A DNA stretch of 64,000 nt from Nageia nagi (GCA_050084985.1 JBITNC010000002.1:27404001-27468000); one strand, 5' to 3'. Positions 27,200-38,660 are shown, numbered from the stretch's first letter. The notes: a model not told the origin generated them from the letters alone. Numbers and translations: made by a program.

Positions 27200-27770
27200 G
27201 ACCGTGGGAAGGAGGATGAGAAGGCTGGCACAGGAGGCTGACCAGAGAGGAGGATCTTAAGAGGAGAGGGAGGAAGAGAGTGTAGAACTCCATGGTGTGA
27301 CCATGAGCAGGGAGACCAGGAGGGAGCAGGCTGGGGACTGGAGGTTGCTGGTTGGTGAGGAGTCTATGGAGAGGCATGGGAGGAGGCGTGTAGGTTAGCA
27401 TGCATCTTATCAAACAGTTTGCAGGGTTGGGAGGAGACTCAGTTAGCACGTGAGCAGGTGGAGGCATTCATTTTGAGCATATCCTACCCGAGAAGGCTAA
27501 CAGCATAGCAATCATGACCAGCCTCGGCAAAAAAAGGGCAGCCAATGCACAGCCCAACACCATGCTACGTGAAAACTTCCATGCACAAACACCATGGGGC
27601 TCGGGCTCTTGCTCTTACTCTTCTTCCCTCTTTGCATAATCACCTCCATTTTCAACCCCGATGGAAGCATATGAAATGTTCGCAACTGACTATCACTTAG
27701 CTCGAATGCTAATCTCGAAAGGGAATGTGGCAACCCAGATGCATATATCTTCACATTTCCTTTATCAAAC
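27200..27770 (-). pseudogene. Captured alpha/beta-hydrolase gene fragment
   Basis: Minus strand 27754-27512 reads LPSGLKMEVI, then MVFVHGSFHVAWCWAVHWLP. This is the start of a plant alpha/beta-hydrolase fold protein: the HG oxyanion-hole strand and the following AWCW. One frameshift at a T-run (27525-27531) leads into FFAEAGHDCYAVSLLG and then a TAG where relatives have Gln. Further down, 27467-27192 is degraded but keeps a TLQT-like and a PPLW-like piece. The catalytic Ser elbow is not convincingly visible. The fragment lies inside a retrotransposon leader, not in a host locus, so I read it as host sequence captured by the element. It is non-functional. Confidence 0.7.
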
Positions 27771-27801
27771 CTAGTTCTCCTCCTAGGAACACGTAATTTT
27801 G

Positions 27802-27990
27802 TTATTTTAGTGCATGAGTAGTTTGGAGAAAGAAGGAGTGTGCTACAGTGTTGGGAACATCCAGATGTGTGATGAGCATTCCACTGACGTGAAAGGGTGG
27901 TGGAGGATATTTGGAGTAAGGTGCCCTACAAGGCATTTTGTCAAACAATTTACAGACCTCACAAATGATGAGGCATTTTATCAAACCCTT
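27802..27990 (-). pseudogene. Possible captured PPR fragment
   Basis: The minus strand reads VCKLFDKMPCR, like the end of one PPR motif and the start of the next (LFDKMP-x-R is typical of plant PLS-type PPR proteins). The rest of the frame does not clearly continue. It adjoins the alpha/beta-hydrolase fragment, so the insert may be composite. The evidence is only one short motif. Confidence 0.35.
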
Positions 27991-28626
27991 TCATTTATTT
28001 TGTAAACTTTATTATTTTTTTCCCTCCAAAAATTTATAATTTTTGAAAAATATATTGTAAATATTTCAAAAATAAAAAAACTTGTAAGGTCTTCAACTTT
28101 TTATTTCAACAAATAAAAAAAATGAGAGAGGGCAAATATCCCCATATTTGCTTTAAATTTTAAACAATTGCCTCTAGAAATTATGTAAATATTTCAAAAA
28201 CTTGTAAATAAATTCCTCCACTTTATTTCAACAATAAAATATGTAAAAAATTGCACCTTCCTCCTTTTTTTGATATTTTTCACAAAAGACTATTGTAAAA
28301 AAAATTCAATAAGATGCTATCATAATATATTTTTGCTCACAAAAAAAAAGGCATTTTCTTTGTATATTAAAAATAGATTACTAACATAAAATATTGTTAG
28401 TAAGAAGAGAGTAGCAAAAATATATTATGGTATTTGAAGTTATTTTTGCTAAGATATTGAGCTAGCATAATCATACAAAAAATTAGTATCATAATGAACT
28501 TAGTTAAAGAAGGATAGAAGGTTATACCTTTGCAAACCTTTTACCTCACAATGAAGATTAGGATTAAGATCTCCAAATTTGAGAAGGATGAAGCACCTCC
28601 AAAATGTAGAAGAAGAGCTTCCACAC

Positions 28627-28643
28627 CAAGCTCTGATACCACT
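28627..28643 (-). promoter_or_regulatory. CopB primer-binding site
   Basis: The minus strand reads AGTGGTATCAGAGCTTG next to the 5' LTR, a full match to the TGGTATCAGAGC initiator-Met-tRNA complement. Confidence 0.85.
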
Positions 28644-29128
28644 TGATGGAATTAGCCTAGATCTAATTCCCAAGGTCCAAGACTAGAAAGCTAAATCATT
28701 CATCATCTACAATTCTAAGAACATCATTCACACAATATGACACCAATATAATGTGGTTCCTCCCTCCTTGGGAGTACATCCACAACTAGTTCTCTATTCT
28801 TAATCTATGCCTCTCTTACAACTATTCTCTTGCTCTCTCCTACACAACCTAGTAGAGTAATCTTACTCCAAAACTTAGATATGTTTACAAGAGGAGAGGC
28901 CCTCTATTTATAGCTTGAGAGAACCTCCCTTTAACCCAAGGGTAAGGTTAGGATTACAATAAATGTGTGACCTAACTTTAACCTACCAACTAACCCCATG
29001 GTTAGGTCAAAGTCCACACATAATAAAGAATTGAATTAATCCCTTAAGGTATCTACATATCCTTTAAGTGATTAATTGAACTTACAAGGAGTTTAGATAT
29101 TCACAATATTTCATTACAAATTCTAACA
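28644..29128 (-). repeat. CopB 5' LTR
   Basis: 485-bp partner of 20139-20632, about 1.6% different, lacking a 9-bp piece near the CCTAACCTC duplication. Confidence 0.9.
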
Positions 29129-29277
29129 TCTAATGCCTTCTCATCTGTAGGAGGTACAAGGTTCTCATTCACTATTTGCCAAAGCTTTCTTACCTGTAAT
29201 TCAGCTCTCATCTAAGGTTTCCAAATCCTATAGTTGGAACCATCAAGAATGTATTTGGGTAAAAAGGATTCTCCCAT
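29129..29277 (-). pseudogene. CopC gag, N-terminal fragment
   Basis: Minus-strand continuation of the CopC gag separated by CopB. ATG is at 29277 and the sequence resembles the start of the other gag copies (ILDGSN box). Joining it to 20138 gives the expected gag order. Confidence 0.75.
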
Positions 29278-29280
29278 TTG

Positions 29281-32176
29281 TTACATAAGAATGTGAAATA
29301 ATAAGCATGTGATTTTAATAAATAATATTAAATGTTGAATTTTAATCAAGTAAATAATACATGTTACATTTAACACTAAAGATATACTTAATTTGATTTA
29401 CAAGTGTAAATATTTTTCAAATAATAATACATGGAACTAAACACATTTTTCATCTCAAGAATCATAGATGTAGAGTGACATTATTGAGGCTTATTTTCTT
29501 ATCTAAAATTAAGCCTTCACTTGGATGCCCACACAAGAAAAGCCCAAGTCCTACCAATCTTTAACCAATTCCCCTTGGGTAGCAATATACTCTTGTAAGG
29601 AGAAGTACTAGCTATTTTGTAAGGTTTCGATATTTATTAGATCGACCAAATTATTAATCTTGATTAGGTTTTAAATTTTTCTCATAGGTTATTAGGATAA
29701 TCCTTGAATGGATGTGTGAACATGTGGTATCACTACACATATGCCTGTCCACCTAATAGAGTTATATCCAAGCCAATAGAGGATTTAGGGGTAATTAAGA
29801 AGTATATACTTTTCATCACTTGGATCCTTAGACTTAAAAGCTTCAATCCACCTGTCTTCACCTCATGGCTTCCCAAACAAGTCATGTTGTGAAATGTATG
29901 CGCGAATGTATTCATTTTAGAGGGTTGCTCATATCAATGTTTGTGTTTTTATTTGCATAAGCAAATAAATCAAAGTGCGAAATATGAAGTTAAAGAGCAT
30001 AAGTTAAAACATCATCCATGCAAAAATTTGAAACCTAAGTGTCCAATGGGTTTTGTTTACCAACTCCTAAAGGACATCTTTACATCATCACTTTATTAGT
30101 CCATTCCATACTTTGCATAAGGATAAATACTCAACATGCATTCTTAAATCATAAGCATACTTCTTTAAAAAATTTAAATTTTAAGCATTATATTTAAAAA
30201 TTGAAGTCCTTGAGCATGTTAAGCATTGAAAAAAAAAATGCATTATTCACATAACTTTAAAAAAATTAAAGTAAGCATGCATCATTCCAAATTAAGTAAG
30301 AAGCATGCCCTATTAACTTAAGGATTAAGTAGAAAGCATGCATCATTTTCAAGTGCATATTTGCATAAGGATTTTAGAAAGATTTAAAATCTATCTAAAA
30401 AATTAAGTAAAAAATTATAAAATCTCCCCCTGTTTTACTTACAATGGATCCCTTGAATAAATACTTGAATAAGCATATAATTTAACCTTAGAATTTTCAC
30501 TAAAAATGCTAAGATTTATCAAAGAATGTCTACGTAATTGCTTATGTTTGTAAGCAAAAAATTGATCAAGGCATTGAAATTGGATGAATATGTTCTTAGG
30601 TAAAACAAATTTTACCTTAAAAAAATTTCTCTCAATGTTAAAGCTAATACTTTGGAAAACAAGTCATTTTTTTTTTTAATGCTCAAGTTACTTTTAGAAG
30701 GAAGAGTGTCAAGTTATAAAGAAGTTGAGTATATGTTTAAAAAGGTAATTAATATGACTGAAGGCAGAGGTAACTTGTAAGCATAAAAAAAAAATGCTTA
30801 TTAGTAAGAAAATAAGTTAAAATGATGGCAGATTTAATAAGAATATTTAATATAAGACATTAAATGCAAGGACCAAAAAACAAGTTTTGAAGGCCAAATT
30901 TTAAGACCAAGTTTTAAAACAGTACCCATCGTGCCCATGATAGTTATGTTCGAAGAGATATACAGCAGGCAAGAAAAAAAAAATGTTTGAGGTTGGTCGC
31001 AATTGGGCTGCAAGGGTCTTCTGACTGTGATAACATGGTGCCATTTGTGCAGACCCCAGGAGAGGAGAATGCAATAGAGAAGGCAATGATGAGGATGCAC
31101 GATAGGGCGAGGGGCTCCATTTAGAGCACTCAAGATAGCCACTAAGCTACCGATAGAGACGAACAAAGGGGATGAACGCAACAGCATAAGCATGGAGAGA
31201 AATGTTACAGAATTTGCTATAATTAAATGGCTTCAATCTATCCGTTCTACTAATTCTCTACCTCCTGAATGCAAATCCCTTGGCTATAAAGACATCTTTG
31301 ATATCCATCAAGAATAAGTATAATACTTTGCATGGAGGGGCTGAGGCCATGATTGTGAGCATCCTAAGCATGGTAGCTGTGAAGACTCTGGGCATAGATA
31401 AACTATGCTATTACTAACAAAGTGTGTGCCATATTTTTATGTCCTGGCGGTGAGCAAGTCATGAGCTGAAGGACCCAAAAGGCAGGAGCTTGACATAAGG
31501 GGGAGTGGAGCAGGTGGTAGGCGATGGAAGAAGGCCGGAAAAAAAATTAAATGCGCAACATTTGCTATAGATTTGAATGCAATGCTGCAAACCCTCCCTT
31601 CAACACATCGTCCAAACATTGTAAAAAAAAACTGCATTGATATTTCGATGGGAGCCTTCTCTTAAAAAATTGTAAAAAATTTTGAATCACAACATAGTTT
31701 GATTTTATATGTATACTATATCTGGAATAGATTCTAATTATTAAAAAATATTCTTTCCCTTTTTTGTGAAAGAAAGTATTCAAATACCTAAAGGTTGTAT
31801 AAAAAATTGTAATAAATAAAAGTTTCCCCTTTTTTTGTTGACAAGAAACTAAAAAAGGCTTTTGTAATATTACTTTTATAATATTACATAAACCTTGTAT
31901 ACTAACCTTTTTTTTTAAATTGTAGTAATTTTTAAATATTGTATTTGTAATATTAAGGATAATATTACAAAAAAAAATTGTATTCAATAACCCCATTAGA
32001 AAATTATAGCAAAAAAAATGCAATATAAGAGGTTAGTAGAGAACAGATTATAATTTGTTAGGTATATTTTGGAAAAAAAAAGGAACTAACACATAAACAA
32101 TAACATGTTAGTAGCAAAAATGCAATATTTCAATAATAACCAAGAAGGAAGGATATTATACCTTCTCTTAATTTAC
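29281..32176 (-). other. CopC leader, putative intron with lost acceptor
   Basis: The donor GAG/GTAAAT lies at about 32179-32171 (minus strand, GT at 32176). At the acceptor position the other copies read TGTAG, but here it reads TGTAA (29281-29285). It contains the family block (29450-30075), GCATGC repeats (30120-30345), a GC-richer insert (30900-31540) and T-rich DNA. Confidence 0.5.
30900..31540. other. GC-richer insert in CopC leader, origin unknown
   Basis: Higher GC than its surroundings, in the same slot as the CopB and CopE captures. Minus-strand frames give a 119-codon ORF (31193-30834) and overlapping shorter ones, but I recognise no domain. Confidence 0.55.
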
Positions 32177-32232
32177 CTCAATAATGAAATGTAAGACGAG
32201 AAATGAAGACCTTCAAGAAGAAGAGCTTCCAC

Positions 32233-32251
32233 ACCAAGCTCTGATACCAAA
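32233..32251 (-). promoter_or_regulatory. CopC primer-binding site
   Basis: The minus strand reads TTTGGTATCAGAGCTTGG directly inside the 5' LTR, a full match to the initiator-Met-tRNA complement core. Confidence 0.85.
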
Positions 32252-32756
32252 TGTGAGAATTGAACTATAACAAGAATAATCTTAAACTACCAAGATCATA
32301 TGAAAGCTCTCAATTCACATCTAACAAACTGACAAATAAAATAATCTCACAAAGTAACTCAAGATGTAAAGTGGTTCCTCCAACTAGGAGTAAATCCACT
32401 AACTAGATCTTTACTTCAATCACAAATACAACTCTCTTACAATCTTTTTAATCTCAACTCCAACACTTCTATCCTATAGCATAACTTTACTCCATAATTG
32501 GTGTGTGATCATAAAAAGGGAGTCTTCTATTTATAGGTCAAAATTTCTCTTTGGATCACCCTTTTATCTAATGTACAAAAGCATGGCATGCACATCTTTT
32601 TACCCAAGAGGCATGCTCATGACATGGAGTGTAGGACAAGTTGCATTATCATATTCACTTAAATAATTAAGGTATCAAATGATACCCTTAAGTATTAGTG
32701 AATTTACATAGAAGATTTAATTCAACCTTTACAATAATGCATTATACATTCCAACA
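32252..32756 (-). repeat. CopC 5' LTR
   Basis: 505-bp partner of 14807-15311, same TG...CA ends, and a CTATTTATAG box near 32527. Confidence 0.9.
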
Positions 32757-33380
32757 CATTTTCTTAACTATACCATAAATTATCAAATAACAACTTGATC
32801 AAAACGATCATAAGCAATGCATAAGCCATATGCCAAAGATGCATAAGTTCTTATCTATTTACAAATATGTTGCTTTGGAGGTTTAAATTCTCCTTCAACA
32901 ATACTATAGCATAGATGAAGAATAAGCCACAACATGCAAATTTGATTATACCTCTAGCCAAGATGCACAAGCCACAAAATGCTAACTTAAATATGCTACT
33001 ATTCAAGATGCATATGATGGAATGAGGTAGCATTAATCCAATAATATGGATTCAAATTTGATCAAAAAATTACAATTTTAAAGAAGAGAAAACCTTTTTA
33101 AACACTCCAACAATTTACAAATATGAAGAAAGATGAACCTTTTTAACCACTCCATCTATAAAATAGATATACTTCTATCAACATGGAAGCAAACAATGTG
33201 GCATTCATCCATAAACATGGATATTCTTCCACCAATATGGAAGCAAATAACATGGCATCCATCCATAAATATGGATATTCTTCCATCAACATGAAAGCAA
33301 ATAATATGGAATCCATCCATAAACATGGATATTCTTTCATCAACATGGAAGCAAAAAATGTGACATCCATCCATCTAAAA
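32757..33380 (-). other. CopZ-type 3' DNA, continued
   Basis: Probably the continuation of 14806 after the CopC insertion. About 32780-33050 is a diverged inverted copy of the 107-bp repeats at 38140-38660, sharing 'caacaatactatagca' and 'agccacaaaatgc' as reverse complements. It ends in the 54-bp array listed separately. Confidence 0.5.
33165..33380. repeat. 54-bp tandem array, four units
   Basis: Unit anchors ATG-R-AAGC at 33183, 33237, 33291 and 33345, spaced exactly 54 bp. The unit includes 'catccataaacatggatattc'. It is the reverse complement of the array at 37800-38090. The 18-residue repeats seen in its ORFs follow from the repeat period. Confidence 0.9.
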
Positions 33381-34660
33381 TAGGGTTAAGACCAAGTTAT
33401 CCAAGTCACCAAAGAGACTTTTCATACTCGAGTAGCTTTCAACCTTGGATGTAAGTATTATAACATCTTGTAATTTGAGAAAAAGACTATTAATCTTTGC
33501 TTCATGTTTCTCAACTTGATCTTTTGAACTTAACCATTCTATTTCTAACTATATTTTTCTTAATTTGATGTGGGACTAAGTACTAAGTTCCATTTACATG
33601 GGTTCATTAAGGTCTAACTTCATAGCTTCCATTCAACAAAAATGAAGAGAGGTTTGAAGATTCATTATGACCTTTAATAGATAAGCATACTCAAATTCAA
33701 ATTTCTAGTCATCTTTCGAACTGATTAAATGATCCATTAAAGATTTGATCAACATTTAACCCTTTTTAGAAGGTTTCAAAAAAAATACCCTTGTTTAGAA
33801 AAAAAAATACTTAAAAATTATCTCCTTTAAAAATTAAAAAAAAAAAAAAATTAGTTCCCTTCTAAAAACATTAATTTTTCAAATAAACTCCCCTTTTAAA
33901 AAATTAATATTTTCAAAAAATTAAACTCCTCTATTTTCCAAACAACCTTGTCAAAACCCTTTACCCCACCATGTAGCGTATTAGGGCTATTATTAACAAG
34001 TAAACGATAATTTAGGAAAAAACCTTCGTCGTTGATTTGATTGATTGTTCGTCAGATAGAATACATGATTTCTTGAATATTTTCACTGAACTCGCACCCA
34101 ATTGATCTCATTACAAAAAATAACGCAAACATGAACACGTAAATGCCTCAGCTCTTCACTCGATTTTCTTTAATTATTTATTAACATAATAAGACTTTTG
34201 ACTTGCATGATAAACTTATGAAGTTTTTTAAGAAAAACTCAAAAGTACTTGTAAGCCTTTCGGAAACCCAGTTTTCTTGGGGTCAAAATATGTTTTTCTG
34301 CATTTTTTCCGCTGACCTTTTGCCAAGTCGGAGTCACATAAGTTATAAGTATGCTTATAATAATACCAATATCAAATACTAAAATATTTCAACAGAATGG
34401 AACTTCACATTTACGAAATTTAATTACTAGTTTGAAATTTAGAATAAAATGTCAGAGTTTCGCTGAATGCTAATTAAAAAATGCTTAGCTCAAGATAATT
34501 AAAAAATATTAGAAAACGTATTGACAACAATATGTTTCAATTTCAAACCACAGAATTGCACAGAAGAATGTGTCAATGTGCAAAACTCAAACCATTCAGT
34601 GAGGCTAATTAGCTAAATCATGCGGTTTCATAAATTTCATGCTCGACATCTATAAATTAA

Positions 34661-34784
34661 TGTTGAAATAAAATAATAGAAAAAATAACAAAGTACCACT
34701 GTCCAACTCCATATTAAATCAGTGTTGAAATAAAATAATAGAAAAAATAACAAAGTACCATTGTCCAACTCCATACTAAATCAA
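34661..34784. repeat. 62-bp tandem duplication
   Basis: TGTTGAAATA recurs at 34661 and 34723, with a partial third start at 34785. The two full units are nearly identical. Confidence 0.85.
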
Positions 34785-35078
34785 TGTTGAAATCTATAAA
34801 TTATAAACGACATCCCATATTTATGTAGTCCACAATAATAAATACATTCAAATTTATTTATTTGAATTTGTCTTTGAAGCTGAAAGAGTTGAATCATAGC
34901 TTCCATACAAACTCCATGTCAGATTCTTTACTTAAGAAGAATATCTGGAAGTTGGTACACAACTCTTTGTTTGAGAAAAATATATTTCAAGGGAAATATT
35001 TATTTGAATTAAGAAGTTGAATGCACTTATTCTAGAAGACCCTTTAATTGCTACTCTGGAAGGTTCATAATAATGCCA

Positions 35079-35224
35079 GCGAGGGAGGCCATGCTTTTGG
35101 TACTCTAAAATTATCGTATTCTAGAGAATGCGTGTACCAAATTTGAAGTAAGCGAGGGAAGTCATGCCTTTGGTACCCTGTAATTATTATATTTTTGAGA
35201 ATTAATTTCGTTCAAACAAGCAGT
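35079..35224. repeat. 73-bp tandem duplication, diverged
   Basis: 'gcgaggga' followed by 'catgc-tttggtac' occurs at 35079 and again at 35152. Confidence 0.7.
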
Positions 35225-35897
35225 CGAGTACTGCATGTGTCCATCAGACTTCTCCAATGGATATACAGTAGAAAAGAAACTTGTATGCAAAGGTTACTTG
35301 TATTTTGCACAATTTGTAACAAATTTCATGTTATAAAATTTGTACTACTATAGATATAGTAACAAATTCCATAATAAATCTCATACCATTCTTACATGCA
35401 CCAAGAAGCTATTTTAATACATATAAGATTAAAGTTTAATTTTAACAAAAGATAGCTTGTGTAAGAAAAAAAAAATTTAAAAGAGCTAAATTTTAGCAAG
35501 AAATAGCTTAGAAAATATAAGAGGGTGAGGAAAAGAATTATACCTTGTTAGATCATGTTTAGTTTCTTTTTTAGTTTCTCTATTTAAAAAAAAATCTAAT
35601 ATATGTTATATCCATTTAAAGTTGCAATTTTTTTTGTAAGATTCAACTAAAATTTAAAAAATAATTATTTTTGCAAAATTTTACAATATAAAAAAGGGGG
35701 CTTACAATTTTTTTATGTAACAAAATTATGTTAGAAAAGCATGCTTTATATATATATATATATATATTACTTATAATTTTTTTTGTAAAATTTTATAATA
35801 TGGAGAAATTGTAAAAATAAAAAAAAAAATAAAGTTAGACATTCTAGTTTATACATAGTTTTTTCATAAAAAAAAGGAAATTTAAATTTTTTATAGA

Positions 35898-36100
35898 TGG
35901 GGCATGGGACCGCCACCCTTAGGAATGGTGCGAACCAACTCGCAAGGGGCCACCACCCCCTAAGGGGCATGGACCTCCTTGCAAGGGGCCGCCACCCCCT
36001 AAGGGGGTGCAAACCTCCCTGCAAGGGGCTGTAAACCCCCAAAGCAAGGCATGAACACCCCAAGGGGGTCATATCAACCCCAAGAGGGGTGCAAGTTGCC
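35898..36100. repeat. GC-rich 40-bp tandem array
   Basis: 'gcaaggggc' starts recur at 35942, 35981 and 36021 with 'cgccaccccctaaggggg' inside each unit. The arms AGGGG and CCCCT can pair, so each unit can form a hairpin. It is a strong GC island in AT-rich DNA, resembling the leader inserts of the copia copies. Confidence 0.8.
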
Positions 36101-36889
36101 TAAAGGATAAACTTATTTAATAACATATTGGATAAATGTTCAAACCCTTATTGTAATATGGTTTGTATTTTTTTATCCTTAAGGTGATTTTTTAAAGTAG
36201 CAATCAATTATTTTATTAGTATCTTAAAGGTGGTGAGTAAAATTTACATTATCATAAGATCATGTGAGAATATCATTAATTTTCTCATAGATTTATGACA
36301 AGATGTAAGTATTAATGAGGATACATTCATAAGATCATATGAGCATGGGATGACATGAAATTTAATAAATTCACATTTATGAGGTGTGGGCATATCTTTT
36401 TTTTTGAGCTATAATTATTTTGAAAAATATTTTGCCAACCAAATTTTTATCAATGCAACAATTTTTTCGGTAAGTGTAAAATTTTGTAATTACTACAAAA
36501 ACTTTTGAAGGCAAAATTATTTTGCAATATTTAACATGTTTTAGATCAATTTTAAAGAAATTGACAAAATTTTGAAGGTAAAATTTTATTTTTGTAATAA
36601 GTAATTATGTCAAATATATTGCAATTATATAAAAGCCATTTTTTTGTAAGATTTAAAAGATTAAAGATCAATTTTTTTTGCAAAAATGGTGATTATTTAA
36701 TGCAACTTTTTATGATGTCATCATAACTAATCTAAATTTGTATAGTTTAGATGTGTTTATTTATTTATAAAGTTTTCTTAAAAGGCAATATCTAGTTGAT
36801 GGTAAATAAAAAAAAGGGGAGGTTCCATTAAGTTGCATTTGTCAATCAAAAGAATTATTGTGATTGGATGTGCATATATATATATATAT

Positions 36890-37376
36890 ATTTGAAATAA
36901 ACTTAAAAAATAAATTTTTTGTGGACATATTTTTTTGTAGGATGAAAAATTTATTCTCAAAATTTTGGTTGTGCACATTCTTTGTTGAAGTAAAAAGTTT
37001 GTAAACTTTCTCCAAATTTGAATTATTATACACATTATTTTTACTAAGATGAAAATGTATCCTCAAAACTTTGGTTGTACATATTCATTGATATCCTTGT
37101 TAGAATGAAAAGTTTGTAAACTTTCTCCACATTTGAATTGTTATGCACATTATTTTTGGTTGGAAGAAAAATTTATCCTCAAAACTTCGATTTTGCACAT
37201 TCTTTGATAACCTTGTTGGAGTGAAAATTTTGTAAACTTTCTCCAAATTTGAATTGTTGTGCATATTATTTTTGGTTGGATGAAAAATTTATCTTCAAAA
37301 CTTTGGTAATACACATTTTTAGTAGAGTAGAAAGTTGTATAAAATTTCTTCACATTCAAATTATTGAGCGCATTAT
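36890..37376. repeat. 107-116 bp tandem array, four units
   Basis: Units end near 37038, 37152, 37268 and 37376. Each contains 'gtaaactttctccaaatttg' and a 'gcacatta' end. Divergence between units is moderate. Confidence 0.85.
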
Positions 37377-37560
37377 TTATATTTGATTGTACAAAAATGG
37401 ATATCTCATATATCACCATTATTATTTATGCACATGGGATATCTTGCATATCACCATTATTTATTGTGCACAAGTGGATATCTCGCATATCACCTTTATT
37501 TATTATGCACACTTTGATATTTCGTATATCACCATTGATTAACGTATATATGGTAAAAAG
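37377..37560. repeat. About 46-bp tandem array
   Basis: Four diverged units of 'gatatctcgcatatcaccat' followed by 'tatttattgtgcac'. Similar GGATATC-containing repeats appear in reverse orientation at 14480-14640. Confidence 0.75.
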
Positions 37561-37799
37561 TTAATACTTATCTTATTTGCTAATATTCAAGGTAGAAAAT
37601 ATCTTAGTATAAATATATGATGGCATATATATATATTTTTATCTTAAATAGATTGATAAATAATATTATGTAATAGGCAATAAATTCTTTTTAAATCTAG
37701 TACATGTTTTGCAAAGACATAAATGGTTATGATTATTGATGTCATAATTAATGCAACTTGATGACTTGTTTGTCATTTTTTAACTTCCATTTCAAAAAG
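37561..37799. other. AT-rich spacer between arrays
   Basis: I see no gene and no repeat unit. Confidence 0.4.
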
Positions 37800-38090
37800 T
37801 TGTATCCGTTTTGATGGATTTTTTTCCACATTGTTACTTCTACATTGGGAAGTTATATCCATATTGATGGAATGTTTGCCACATTGTTACTTCCATGTTG
37901 GGAAGTTATATCCATGTTGATAGATTGTTTGCCATATTGTCACTTCCATGTTGGCAAGTTATATCCATGTTGATGGATTATTTTTCATACTATGACTTCC
38001 ATGTTGGGAAATTATATCCATGTTGATGGATTATTTTTCACATTGTTACTTCCATGTTGGAAATTTATATCCATATTCATGAATCAATAT
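37800..38090. repeat. 53-bp tandem array
   Basis: 'ttatatcca' recurs at 37853, 37906, 37959, 38012 and 38065, with units of 'cacattgttacttccatgtt'. It is the inverted counterpart of 33165-33380. Confidence 0.85.
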
Positions 38091-38139
38091 CACATTGTTT
38101 ACTTTTAAAAATAAAATTATACCTTACTTATCTAATCTA

Positions 38140-38660
38140 CAATATTGTTGTTAGAGACCTTAATCCTCTAAATTAACATATTTGTAAATGGATAAGGATT
38201 TATGCATCTTAACACGTGTATGGTCAAGTTGGCATTTTATGGCTTGTTCTTCATCCAGGTTATAGTATTGTTGTTGGATACCTTAAACCTCCAATTCAAC
38301 ATGTTTATAAATGGATAACAACATATGTAGCTTGAGTTGGCATTTTGTGGTTGTTTTTAATCCATGTTATAGTATTATTGTTGGATACCTTAAACCTCCA
38401 ATTCAACATGTTTATAAATGGATAATAACATATGCAACTTAAGTTGGCATTTTATGACTTGTTCTTCATCTAGGTTATAGTATTGTTATTGGAGATCTTA
38501 AATCTCCAAATCAAAATATTTTAAATGGATAAGAACTTATGCATCTCAAGTTGGCATTTTATGGCTTATTCTTCATTGAAGTTATAACATTGTTGTTGGA
38601 GACCCTAAACCTTCAAATCAACATATTTGTAAATAGATAAGAACTTATGAATCTTGACTA
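38140..38660. repeat. 107-bp tandem array, about five units
   Basis: 'tatagtattgttgttgga' type starts near 38261, 38368, 38476 and 38583, with a partial earlier unit. It is the inverted counterpart of 32780-33050. Confidence 0.85.

Larger units (their letters stand above)
25614..28544 (-). other. CopB leader, putative intron
   Basis: On the minus strand GTGAG/GTAA (GT at 28544) gives a donor and TTTTTGTACAG (AG at 25615-25614) an acceptor four bases before the gag ATG. The 2.9 kb between holds the family-conserved block (25690-26300), GCATGC repeats (26380-26610), a GC-rich insert (27180-27990) and AT-rich DNA. Confidence 0.55.
20139..29128 (-). mobile_element. CopB, Ty1/copia retrotransposon nested in CopC gag
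   Basis: Two LTRs (494 and 485 bp) differ at about eight bases plus one 9-bp indel (about 1.6%), so this is a fairly recent insertion. The flanks are TCTAG and TCTAA, close to a 5-bp duplication of CopC gag. It lies in the same orientation as its host. The leader carries an alpha/beta-hydrolase fragment. Confidence 0.9.
14807..32756 (-). mobile_element. CopC, Ty1/copia retrotransposon, decayed, interrupted by CopB
   Basis: Bounded by two 505-bp LTRs. Flanking pentamers are CATAT and CATTT, a near match to a target duplication. Without the nested CopB (20139-29128) the element is about 8.96 kb. It encodes a minus-strand gag-pol pseudogene and has a 3-kb leader. Confidence 0.85.
33381..36880. 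other. AT-rich region without recognisable genes
   Basis: A-rich DNA to 33950, then a stretch (33950-35450) of more mixed composition with no recognisable protein in any frame. It contains two local tandem duplications (34661-34784; 35079-35224) and a GC-rich 40-bp array (35898-36100). The rest is T-rich, like the leaders of the copia elements. It could be unique host DNA plus remnants of CopZ or CopY leaders. Confidence 0.4.

Noticed and set aside
33143-33383. Repeat proteins read on both strands
   Set aside because: The ORFs exist because the 54-bp repeat is a multiple of three and open in several frames; the array is part of element DNA.
35767-36072. 101-codon ORF rich in Gly, Leu and Arg
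   Set aside because: It is the translation of the GC-rich 40-bp array.
36778-37419. Minus-strand ORFs with repeated FILxK segments
   Set aside because: Translations of the 107-116 bp tandem array.
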